Notes: generated by a model from the letters alone, not told the origin. A stretch of 7,871 nucleotides of DNA from CAVURW01 sp963743595 (GCA_963743595.1 CAVURW010000222.1:1-7871); one strand, 5' to 3'; positions 1-6,344 are shown, counted from the first letter of the stretch. Numbers and translations: made by a program.

Positions 1-247
1 ATTTGCAGTAGTGATCCATGACATTTGCCCATGTACGTGTGGCCAACTCCGGAGACTTGGCCGAGAGATAGGCCTTGGCAAGCGTTCGGTTGAGCGAGGG
101 CTGTTCTGCGGCCTGATTGCGATTGGCAAGAATTCGATCTGCAGTGATCGTGTCCTTGGTTTTGAGACTCTCCTGTTTTTGGGTGATTTTATCTTGAAGG
201 TAGAAGGTTCCGTTCTTCCGGCGATAGATCCAATATCGATTTTGCAT
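1..247 (-). CDS. Tyrosine-recombinase-type integrase, N-terminal part (cut by window edge)
   Basis: The reverse strand reads 82 codons from an ATG at 245-247 with no stop before the left edge. The start is supported by an AAAGG ribosome-binding site about five bases upstream. The protein begins MQNRYWIYRRKNGTFYLQ, a short basic strand-rich segment like the arm-binding or AP2-like start of phage-type integrases. It is followed by an SLKTKD motif and then a helical stretch (about residues 50-82, with QPSLNRTLAKAYL and TRTWANVMDHY) that fits the start of the SAM-like core-binding domain. The catalytic Arg-His-Arg-Tyr domain would lie left of the window and cannot be seen. Integrases of this style are, from memory, common in Verrucomicrobia and Planctomycetes. 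It lies downstream of a tRNA-Ser 3' end and is transcribed away from it, which is typical of an island end. Whether the gene is intact is unknown. Confidence 0.72.
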   Translation of the reverse strand, partial: MQNRYWIYRRKNGTFYLQDKITQKQESLKTKDTITADRILANRNQAAEQPSLNRTLAKAYLSAKSPELATRTWANVMDHYCK

Positions 248-334
248 GTTTGCCTTTCGTTCCGACAAACACAGCCTATCCGTCGACCACCCGCCTACGT
301 GAGCGAGTACACGGTTATTAGCCGGGGATTGGTC

Positions 335-355
335 GGCGTAGGCTGTTCCTACGCC
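335..355. repeat. Perfect inverted repeat, 8-bp arms, 5-base loop
   Basis: Arm GGCGTAGG at 335-342 pairs with CCTACGCC at 348-355 around the loop CTGTT. It lies in the leader between the tRNA and the integrase start. There is no T-run after it on either strand, so it is not a classical intrinsic terminator. It could be a protein-binding site or a leader hairpin of the integrase transcript. Confidence 0.6.
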
Positions 356-382
356 GTTCTGTTTGAATCCTCTGGCAATTCC

Positions 383-398
383 TCTGGCAAATGCCAGA
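383..398. repeat. Inverted repeat, 7-bp arms, 2-base spacer
   Basis: TCTGGCA at 383-389 and TGCCAGA at 392-398 form a near-perfect palindrome. A direct copy of its left half (CCTCTGGCAA) lies just upstream at 369-378. The two-base spacer is too small for an RNA hairpin loop, so a dimeric protein operator or recombination-accessory site is more plausible. Confidence 0.5.
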
Positions 399-426
399 AA
401 ACGGTCATTACAACTCGCACAACTTA

Positions 427-447
427 TTGTAAGTCAACAACTTACAA
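427..447. repeat. Palindrome beside tRNA-Ser 3' end; possible attachment-site core
   Basis: TTGTAAGT (427-434) and ACTTACAA (440-447) form a perfect 8-bp inverted repeat around the 5-base centre CAACA. It begins six bases beyond the tRNA discriminator base. Tyrosine recombinases act on inverted arms flanking a short crossover region, and an integrase gene starts 180 bases away, so an attL or attR core is possible. It could instead be a weak terminator hairpin for the tRNA transcript, since the minus strand has a T-run before it but none after it. The partner copy needed to prove an att site would be outside the window. Confidence 0.4.
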
Positions 448-452
448 AAACA

Positions 453-539
453 CGGACGAGGTAGGATTCGAACCCACGTTACCCGCGAGGGTAAAGCTGA
501 TTTCAAGTCAGCCGCATTCAACCGCTCTGCCACTCGTCC
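453..539 (-). tRNA. tRNA-Ser (anticodon UGA)
   Basis: The reverse strand folds into a complete class II tRNA of 87 bases. The acceptor arms GGACGAG (533-539) and CTCGTCC (454-460) pair perfectly, and the discriminator is G (453). The anticodon stem GCTGA/TCAGC encloses the loop CTTGAAA with anticodon TGA at 503-505. A long variable arm, TTACCC-TCGC-GGGTAA (479-494), is the hallmark of serine tRNAs. The T arm has GTGGG, the TTCGAAT loop and CCTAC (461-477). The 3' CCA is not encoded and must be added after transcription. It reads UCN-type serine codons, mainly UCA. It lies 67 bases downstream of the kinase-HDOD gene on the same strand with no obvious terminator between, so read-through is possible. 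Its 3' end may be the target of the adjacent integrase. Confidence 0.96.
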
Positions 540-606
540 ATGAGCTGGTAAGCACATGAGGGTACCGGGGAGAGCCGTTGATCTCAAGAGAATAAGGCAG
601 GGAGGG

Positions 607-2730
607 CTATTGCGCTGGCGGATTGGCGGGCTGCCCAGCTGCAGGGCGAGAGAGGTAGGCGAATTCAGCGTGGCCCATCGAAAAGAGGGCGAGATCGGGT
701 AGGTTTTTACAGGTCTCCGTGAAGAAGTAGTAGAAGTCCCGGGGCTTGATGTCGACTTGTTGATTCAGTTCCAGCAAGTTTTGGGTCAAAGGTTGGTCGA
801 CCCAGGGTGTTTCGTCCATGTAAGGGCTGCCACTGTAGCCGAGCCCCAATTCTTTGGCCAAGTTGTTCGCGCATCCGACGACGACGGCGAGTGTTTCCAC
901 TTCGGGTCGGCGCATACTGGAGGTGCGGAGAAGTCCCATTGCGGAGCCGCCTTGCATGGCGTCGAAACAGTTTTCCGGTTGTCCCTGGGTCCGCGTGACG
1001 GCGATGATGACCTTATGGAAGCGGTGACGACTGAGCCATTCTGCGCCCAGCTCGTTATGGGTGACTCCGAAGTGTTTCATTTCTAACTCTTCCAGCGGGA
1101 TGTTCTTTTTGTAGGCTTGAATCCAGAGCGCGATGGTTTTGGTGGGGTAGAGTTCGAAGAAGAGAAACTTCCCAATATCGTGCAAAAGTCCGCACGCGTA
1201 CTCGAATCCGCCGCACGGAAGTTCCAGCATGTCCGACATAAGACCGGCGAGCAGGCCTGTGTAGACGCTGTGTTCCAGGAGGTTATGGTGATTGAGCGGT
1301 TTGTCCGGTTGCCAGTCTTCGTAGAACGCTCGAGAGGTAATGGCGAGGTTTCGGGTACGATCGATGCCGACAAATTCCAGCTTTTCATCGTCATCCTTGA
1401 TTTCGCGATCGACGTCCGTTGCCATGAAGTGCGAGATGGCGTTGAGGCTGTCCTTGTACTGAGGAATCTTGGCGAGCGCCCAGAGCGTGTCGTTAATGTC
1501 CGCTTCCTTATGGGTGTTGAGCGTGAGGAGGCGTTCGGCGATGGCATTCAGTTTCAGAATGGGCCAACGACTGTCGAGGGTGTCCATGACCGATTGAGGG
1601 TCCACGGGGCGGCCGAGTCGGAATAGGTCGCCGCCTTTGTTGGCCATGTCATGGGGGATCAGGTAAAAAAGGTCGTCGGGTACGCCGCCGGAACGTGGTA
1701 AGGTTTTCCGGGAACTCGTTTCTTGCACATCTTCTTCGATGTGGAGTTTCGTATCGGTGTAGTTATCGATGTTCTCCAGACCCTTGCGCAGCTCTTCGTA
1801 GGTCTGGAACCGGTCTTCCGGCTTCTTTTCCATCATCTTTTTGATGAAATTAATCCAACCATCTGGAAGACCCTGGTCCTTCGCCTTTTCCACTGGGAAG
1901 GGATCCATGAGATGCATCCGGCAGACCGCTTCCGTATCATCGGCGTTAAAGGGGAGATCCCCGGTGATCATTTGGTAGAGCGTGACGCCCAGGCAGTAAA
2001 TATCGGTTCGCAGATCGGGCTTCAGCTGGAGAATGTGCTCAGGCGAGGCGTAGGCTGGCGTGCCTAAGAGTTCTTGGTCATCGAGCGCGCCGCTTTTGAT
2101 ATCGGTAAGCCGCCGAGCCAAACCGAAGTCAGCCAGAAGGATGAAGTTTTGCGGGTCGCGAATGAAATTAGCCGGCTTGATATCGAGGTGAATGACGTTC
2201 GATTTCGCCGCGTATTGAAGGGCCGAGGTGGCCTGGTTCATGAAATCCTTGGCTTCGTCTAAGGTAAAGGGACGTTGCGTGTAGAGGTACATCTCCAGGT
2301 TCGGGCCATCGATGTAGCCCATGGCCAGCCAGGGAAGACCATGCAATTCACCCACGGAGTAGAGAGGTACGATGTTACTGTGCCGAAACCGGGCGATGAC
2401 TCGGGCTTCTTCCAGAAAGTCCTTCAGTGCAGATTCCGTCTGCATCTCTTTCAACATCACCTTAATGGCGACATAGCGGTTCAGCGATGGCTCGAGTCCC
2501 TTGTAAACTTCGCACATCCCTCCCTGACCCAGGCGCTGTGTGATGATGTAATCGCCTACCGTCGAACCCACTTCCAGGGACTGTGACTCCTCTGGTGCCG
2601 GCGGAATATCGTAATGCACCTCTTCACGCTCGGTGGTCTCATCAGAGGCCTTATCCCGAGACGGATCGATCCCATCGGCAGACTCGTCCGCCTGAGATGG
2701 ATCAATAGGTGGTTTTTCTTCCGCATCCAT
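607..2730 (-). CDS. Serine/threonine protein kinase with C-terminal HDOD domain
   Basis: This 707-residue protein joins two signalling modules. Residues 1-56 are an acidic, probably disordered leader. Residues about 60-325 are a bacterial Hanks-type (PknB-like) kinase: glycine loop LGQGGMCEVYKG (67-78), ATP lysine K90 in VAIK, helix-C Glu (about E108), catalytic loop HLDIKPAN (181-188, D183), DFG at 201-203, and GTPAYASPE (223-231). The usual HRD arginine is Leu182, so it is a non-RD kinase. After a linker, residues about 378-585 match the HDOD pattern, with EFVGIDRTRNLA, H487 and LLHDIGK (515-521). The His-His near the end of many HD-type domains is not seen, and the first part of the HDOD fold is weak. 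No membrane segment or signal peptide is evident, so it should be cytosolic. All catalytic kinase residues are present. HDOD domains usually act as signalling or protein-interaction platforms; the substrate here is unknown. No strong ribosome-binding site precedes ATG 2730. Confidence 0.93.
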   Translation of the reverse strand: MDAEEKPPIDPSQADESADGIDPSRDKASDETTEREEVHYDIPPAPEESQSLEVGSTVGDYIITQRLGQGGMCEVYKGLEPSLNRYVAIKVMLKEMQTESALKDFLEEARVIARFRHSNIVPLYSVGELHGLPWLAMGYIDGPNLEMYLYTQRPFTLDEAKDFMNQATSALQYAAKSNVIHLDIKPANFIRDPQNFILLADFGLARRLTDIKSGALDDQELLGTPAYASPEHILQLKPDLRTDIYCLGVTLYQMITGDLPFNADDTEAVCRMHLMDPFPVEKAKDQGLPDGWINFIKKMMEKKPEDRFQTYEELRKGLENIDNYTDTKLHIEEDVQETSSRKTLPRSGGVPDDLFYLIPHDMANKGGDLFRLGRPVDPQSVMDTLDSRWPILKLNAIAERLLTLNTHKEADINDTLWALAKIPQYKDSLNAISHFMATDVDREIKDDDEKLEFVGIDRTRNLAITSRAFYEDWQPDKPLNHHNLLEHSVYTGLLAGLMSDMLELPCGGFEYACGLLHDIGKFLFFELYPTKTIALWIQAYKKNIPLEELEMKHFGVTHNELGAEWLSRHRFHKVIIAVTRTQGQPENCFDAMQGGSAMGLLRTSSMRRPEVETLAVVVGCANNLAKELGLGYSGSPYMDETPWVDQPLTQNLLELNQQVDIKPRDFYYFFTETCKNLPDLALFSMGHAEFAYLSRPAAGQPANPPAQ

Positions 2731-2950
2731 GGCAATGGCGATATTCTAGCGAAAAGCGTGAAATGGGCACGAGATTTTGGCGGGCATGTGAATAATTTCA
2801 AAGAATAGTTAAATACTTGGGAAGCTCTATGATTGATGCGGTTTACGCGGTTTAGTTCAAGCGCATAAAAGGGCTTGCGGTGCTTTTGCTTGTTGCGATG
2901 CTGTTCAATCCGCCCCTCAAATCATCGTTCGGGTGGAAGTCGAAGATCAA
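2731..2950. promoter_or_regulatory. Divergent intergenic control region with tandem repeat
   Basis: This 220-base gap must hold the promoters for the leftward kinase-HDOD gene and the rightward membrane operon. A tandem direct repeat GCGGTTTA lies at 2838-2845 and 2847-2854, a 9-base period suited to a direct-repeat operator. A loose inverted pair ATGCG (2836-2840) and CGCAT (2862-2866) surrounds it. AT-rich stretches at about 2787-2816 could be promoter elements; on the minus strand TTGAAA followed 17 bases later by AAAATC is a weak candidate. No promoter can be assigned firmly. The gap suggests, but does not prove, coordinated control of the two units. Confidence 0.35.
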
Positions 2951-3505
2951 ATGAAATGGATGTTGCTTATCGCCGTGGGAGTGTGCGGAACCCTACATGT
3001 GGCGGAATACCCCCTCAGCCCGTGGGGTGAAATCGCAGTTCTGGTGGGGATGGCAGTTCTGGGGCGTTTGACCCCCGACATGCCAACGGGCACGCGCCTC
3101 CTTCCTTCTAAACGGCAATGGATTCTCTACGCAATGATCCTCTTGGGCGCCTGGGCCTTTTCCAACAGCCTGTTGAATCAACTGGGCCTAGTCCAGCTCC
3201 ACCGTTGGTTGGTATTCGGGGTAAGCTGCCTGATGGTGGGTGGGTTGGCTCGGGTCGTCACGGAGTGCCGGGAAGGGCTCGATTGCTGGCCCGCGCGAAT
3301 CCAAGGGCTCAGCACGCTCCTCGTTGGTGCGTGGTTGCTCTACGTGATCATTGGCGAGGACGCCGATTGGATTGATTTGATTCATAAGGTAGCCGCGTTC
3401 TGCGGAATTCTTATGCAGGCCGCCGTGGGGAGAAAGTGGCTGACGAAATGCCGGGAACTCGAAATGGCTGGTACACCCATGGAGCTGAACCGATTACGGT
3501 TTTGA
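2951..3505 (+). CDS. Hypothetical membrane protein, first gene of a NuoL/NuoM-like operon
   Basis: I do not recognise this family. From ATG 2951 it is 184 residues with five or six likely membrane helices (about 3-17, 25-41, 56-76, 84-103, 117-135, perhaps 141-159), ending in a short basic cytoplasmic-type tail (RKWLTKCRE). A GTG at 2933 would add six residues, but it has no ribosome-binding site. ATG 2951 has GGAAG at a usable distance, so I chose it. The length and helix count resemble NuoJ-type small subunits of complex I, but I see none of the NuoJ or NuoK sequence motifs, so the likeness may be chance. Acidic residues near the membrane face (GEDADWID, 135-142) are worth noting. It is followed after seven bases by the NuoL-like gene, which implies co-translation and a shared complex. 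Confidence 0.8.
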   Translation: MKWMLLIAVGVCGTLHVAEYPLSPWGEIAVLVGMAVLGRLTPDMPTGTRLLPSKRQWILYAMILLGAWAFSNSLLNQLGLVQLHRWLVFGVSCLMVGGLARVVTECREGLDCWPARIQGLSTLLVGAWLLYVIIGEDADWIDLIHKVAAFCGILMQAAVGRKWLTKCRELEMAGTPMELNRLRF

Positions 3506-3512
3506 GGCGTTT

Positions 3513-4490
3513 ATGGATCTGGGATGGCTGATTCTCTTTTTGCCGACTCTTGCAGGGTTGGTGGTCTGTGCGTACCTGTACCGGAAGCCAGATATGTCAT
3601 TTTACGCAGCCTCGGGTGCTGTCGCCCTGGCATTTGTTCTGACGCTCGCAGTGTGGCAGAAGGTTTTGCCAGTGCCGGGAGTGATTCCCTGGTTTCGCCT
3701 GGGGGATGACGATGAGGTGATTGCGATTCGCCCCAATCCGCGTTGGCTGGAAGCGCTGGGCTGGCTTCTCTATGGAGGCATTAGTTTGCACTTTTTCATG
3801 GGGACGGTTCTAAAAGGGATGCAATACGGTCTCTGGTGTTTAGTGGTCAGCGCCGGTTTGGGCTGTCTGTTACTGGAGCCGGGTTATGGGTGGTCGTGTT
3901 GTTGGCTGGTGCTCGGCGTGGCCGCAAGCGGGTTCAGCGTCGTGAATAGTGAGGATGCGGCGGCCGAGCGCTCGTGCTTGCTTCAATCGTTAATTTATAT
4001 GGGGATGCTCGGCTGGCTCACGCGGCCACCGGCAGACTTACAACCATTCGGCTGGATCGATTTTGTCCTGATCGTTCTCGGAAGCGTGGGACTCTTGCCG
4101 TTTCGCATTTTGGGGCTAGAACGGTTTCCTCGCTCACTGAGCTACCTCATGCTTGGTCTGCCCTTTGGATCGGCCGTTTTGGAATCGGCGAATGTAGGAT
4201 GGGAAAATGCATGGTTGTGGGGCTGCGGAATCATCGCAGTGTGGATTCTGGGCTGGGCGATGAGTCTGTGGCGAATCTGGGGTTTTAATCTATCGCGAGG
4301 TGGCAGTCACATGGGCTTGGCGTGGTGGGATGTGTGGATTTTAGACGGTGGGCTCATTCGCGGCGCAATGATGCTCTTTCTGGTGGCAGGTGAGCTGTTG
4401 CGATTGTTTCAATGCGGGAGCGTGATGATCTACTGTGGTCTTTCCATCGCCGGAGCCGGTTACCTCTTTTTCATGGAGTTCTCTCGATGA
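3513..4490 (+). CDS. Shortened, divergent NuoL/antiporter-like membrane protein
   Basis: This 325-residue protein has about nine or ten membrane helices. By eye its first two thirds follow NuoL/MrpA-type subunits: an opening helix LILFLPTLAGLVV, the IPWFRLGDDDEVIAI block (58-72) matching the family's W-x-x-x-G-D loop, a helical segment near 125-144, a basic/amphipathic loop AAAERSCLLQSLI (149-161), and an LLPF motif (194-197) at the place of the broken helix 7. Canonical NuoL is about 600 residues, so the C-terminal half and lateral helix are absent. At the aligned places the helix-5 Glu is replaced by Leu (about 132), and the helix-7 Lys is absent near 190. It is very rich in tryptophan (20 of 325), with half of these between 230 and 275. 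GAGG overlapping the previous stop gives a good ribosome-binding site. The NuoL link is an inference of moderate strength; plain hypothetical membrane protein is the fallback. Confidence 0.65.
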   Translation: MDLGWLILFLPTLAGLVVCAYLYRKPDMSFYAASGAVALAFVLTLAVWQKVLPVPGVIPWFRLGDDDEVIAIRPNPRWLEALGWLLYGGISLHFFMGTVLKGMQYGLWCLVVSAGLGCLLLEPGYGWSCCWLVLGVAASGFSVVNSEDAAAERSCLLQSLIYMGMLGWLTRPPADLQPFGWIDFVLIVLGSVGLLPFRILGLERFPRSLSYLMLGLPFGSAVLESANVGWENAWLWGCGIIAVWILGWAMSLWRIWGFNLSRGGSHMGLAWWDVWILDGGLIRGAMMLFLVAGELLRLFQCGSVMIYCGLSIAGAGYLFFMEFSR

Positions 4491-5854
4491 TCGCATCGTT
4501 CGAGCTATCGCCGCTCTGGATCGCCTTAGTGGTGCCGTTTTTGGCGGTGCTGGGCATCATGGTGGGAGCGCCCGCTCAGAGAATCGGCGTGGTGGCGTGC
4601 GCATTTAATTTGGTGCTCTCTCTGGGCCTGCTGATCGCGTTTTTCCAACACAGCGGAGATGCGCCCGACGGCAGTTGGATCGGCTTTGGAACGAATTTAG
4701 GAGGGGTGCCCCTCACCTTCCTGGTGGTGGTTTACATTATCGGATTGGTGCAGATGCTGACCGTTTCCACGGAGGTTCGCCATCCCGGCCTGAAGATGGA
4801 GTGTTTGCTTCTGGTGATCGGCGGCGCAGCTTTTTCGATGGCCAGTGGCAACCTGACCGGATGCGTTTTCGCGCTGCTGGTTCCCATCATGCCACTGTTC
4901 CTGCACCTGGGTAAGTGGGGCGGGCACAATCGACAGGGCGCTGCGTTTCAATGGGCGATGAGCTGGTGCCTAGCGCTTTGCTTGATCACGGCGGCAATGG
5001 CCGGTGACGGCGTGGCCAGCCCCTATTCCCAGGTGCTGGTCGTACTCGGTTTTGGAATCATGGTCGGCTTGGTGCCTGGCCACGGGTGGTTGTTAATGGC
5101 AACGAGCGCCGCCTCTCTTTCGACCGGTTTTTCGATCACCGGGATGATTCCATTAGCCGCATTTTACGGTCTCTACCGAATCAGCCCTGGCTTCGGCGAT
5201 TCCGCGCATTATGTGATGATCTGCGTAGGTGTTTTGAGCGCCGGTTACGGCGGCTGGATGAGCGTTGAGCAAAAGGAGATCAAACACGTGCTCGCTTCCA
5301 CGTCGATTGCCCTGCGCGGCGTCATGTTTCTGGGGCTGGGTTGCGGCAAAGCAGTCGGTGCCGAGGGCGCACTGCTGCTCTGCTTGGGTGAAGCGCTCAC
5401 CAGTACGTGTCTCGTCACCGCCAGTGCGGAATTGGAACAAGCTGTGGGGGAAAATCGTGTGCGTGAGTTGCTGGGAAAAGGTCGCCTTTATCCGAAGCTT
5501 ACCGGATTTAGTGTCGCCGGAATGCTCATGGCGCTCGGCTTTCCGGGATCGCTCAATCTCCTGGGTGGATTGATGATTCTGCACGGTTGCGTTGCCGCGC
5601 GGAGCACCGTGGCCATCGCCGGAATTGCCGTTGGCGTGGCAGCATCTGGGCTGGGATTGATTCGAATGATTCGCAGTGTCTACTTCAGCATCGGCTCGGT
5701 CGAAAAAAGTACAGAGAACGTTAAGCACCCGGTGGTTCCGATTGATTACGTAGGCCAATTTCAAGAGTGCTTGCCTTACCTGGCGTTGCTCGTCACGAAC
5801 GTCTTATTAGGCCTGAATATCGGGAATGTGCTGGAGCGTATTTTTAGCCGCTAG
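4487..5854 (+). CDS. NuoM-like proton-translocating-type membrane subunit lacking channel residues
   Basis: The start at ATG 4487 overlaps the previous stop (ATGA) and has GGAG eight bases upstream; the frame extends to 4412 but a start there would lie deep inside the preceding gene. The 455-residue protein aligns by eye with NuoM of complex I and related antiporter subunits: FGIMVGLVPGHGWL (189-202) at the NuoM helix-7 motif FAVKxPLFPFHTWL, VEQKEIKHVLASTSIALRGVM (260-280) at the QKDLKRLLAYSSISHMG block, and LGFPGSLNLLGGLMILHG (350-367) at LGMPGTGNFVGEFMILFG. About 12-14 helices fit the family. The four residues that form the NuoM proton path appear lost: helix-5 Glu (near 130), helix-7 Lys (Met192), helix-8 Lys (near Leu223) and helix-12 Glu (Gly361). 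Fold membership is fairly secure; pumping by the usual mechanism is doubtful. It is the last gene of the operon. Confidence 0.82.
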   Translation: MIASFELSPLWIALVVPFLAVLGIMVGAPAQRIGVVACAFNLVLSLGLLIAFFQHSGDAPDGSWIGFGTNLGGVPLTFLVVVYIIGLVQMLTVSTEVRHPGLKMECLLLVIGGAAFSMASGNLTGCVFALLVPIMPLFLHLGKWGGHNRQGAAFQWAMSWCLALCLITAAMAGDGVASPYSQVLVVLGFGIMVGLVPGHGWLLMATSAASLSTGFSITGMIPLAAFYGLYRISPGFGDSAHYVMICVGVLSAGYGGWMSVEQKEIKHVLASTSIALRGVMFLGLGCGKAVGAEGALLLCLGEALTSTCLVTASAELEQAVGENRVRELLGKGRLYPKLTGFSVAGMLMALGFPGSLNLLGGLMILHGCVAARSTVAIAGIAVGVAASGLGLIRMIRSVYFSIGSVEKSTENVKHPVVPIDYVGQFQECLPYLALLVTNVLLGLNIGNVLERIFSR

Positions 5855-5890
5855 GCAACGGGACGTTGCATCCAACCAGCGTGACGCTGG
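5855..5890 (+). repeat. Two tandem hairpins with 3-base loops after the operon stop
   Basis: GCAACG-GGA-CGTTGC (5855-5869) and CCAGCG-TGA-CGCTGG (5876-5890) each have perfect 6-bp arms around a triloop, six bases apart, starting at the base after the stop codon. No T-run follows, so they are not a classical terminator. They could protect the transcript 3' end or be a REP-like repeat pair. Confidence 0.55.
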
Positions 5891-5972
5891 ACTCATAAGG
5901 CTTCGCTGCCTTTAGGCCGCACGGACCAGAACACCGGTCAGTTGTGGGTCCAGTGTCCTTCGCGCCGCTAGC

Positions 5973-6061
5973 GTGGCAATGGACGCAGGGACGGCTTCAA
6001 TTCCAGCCCAGGTCAAGCAGCGTAGCGACGCAGGCCTGGGTTCGGGCCCATCCGTTGCCAC
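5973..6061. repeat. Long nested inverted repeat, 11-bp outer stem
   Basis: GTGGCAATGGA (5973-5983) pairs with TCCGTTGCCAC (6051-6061) over 11 positions, one being a T-G wobble on the plus strand. Within it CCCAGG (6007-6012) pairs with CCTGGG (6035-6040), which encloses GCGT (6020-6023) and ACGC (6028-6031) around AGCG. Three nested stems in 89 bases point to a folded RNA or a cruciform-type element. The wobble hints that the plus strand (or the palindrome itself) is what folds; on the minus strand it is an A-C mismatch. Confidence 0.55.
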
Positions 6062-6244
6062 TGAGGGCAACTATTCTGATGATTCGGCTGATCAAATCGT
6101 GTTCGGCAATAAGTTCGTGATCAAACATTTTGACGCGACCTTACAGCCCGCAAACGCTTTGCGATGAGACCCATGCCTGCGACCAGGGCTGGACATGAGG
6201 CCGCCCCTTCGGGCCTAGTACAGGAAGACATTGTGAAGGCGACA

Positions 6245-6344
6245 GGCGCTCGTGCCCTTTCTGGGTCCAGCTTTGCTCAGTCGCTCGTTGGTTATCTATT
6301 ATCGATTATTCGAGCGACTGTTGAGCACGAGTCCGTTGAGCGCC
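6245..6344. repeat. Second nested stem structure with 10-bp inner stem
   Basis: GGCGCTC (6245-6251) pairs with GAGCGCC (6338-6344). Inside, CAGTCGCTCG (6278-6287) pairs perfectly with CGAGCGACTG (6311-6320) around an AT-rich 23-base loop. TGCTCA (6274-6279) can alternatively pair with TGAGCA (6322-6327), extending the inner stem with a bulge. A short CTGG-GT-CCAG element sits at 6261-6270. CTCGTGC (6249-6255) can also pair with GCACGAG (6325-6331), so alternative folds exist. Confidence 0.55.

Noticed and set aside
11..559. A 182-codon plus-strand open frame
   Set aside because: It runs antisense through the integrase start, the leader and the whole tRNA-Ser gene. Its C-terminal part is simply the translated complement of the tRNA.
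1117..1626. A 169-codon plus-strand open frame, and other long frames opposite or within the kinase-HDOD gene
   Set aside because: They are antisense or frame-shifted shadows of a gene with clear kinase and HDOD motifs.
5153..5764. A 203-codon minus-strand open frame
   Set aside because: It is antisense to the NuoM-like gene and shows no domain; its composition is that of a shadow frame.
4412..5854. A longer NuoM-like protein starting at 4412
   Set aside because: That start lies 75 bases inside the preceding gene and gives a non-family N-terminus. ATG 4487 has a ribosome-binding site and the normal ATGA overlap.
2951..5854. A DabAB-type inorganic carbon uptake operon or an Mrp antiporter operon
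   Set aside because: No DUF2309 (DabA) gene and no set of small Mrp subunits is present. The antiporter-like proteins also lack the usual ion-path residues.
5997..6128. A 43-codon minus-strand open frame (starts MFDHELIAEHDLIS)
   Set aside because: It has no good ribosome-binding site, lies across the nested stem, and resembles no known protein; it is probably a chance frame in a structured region.
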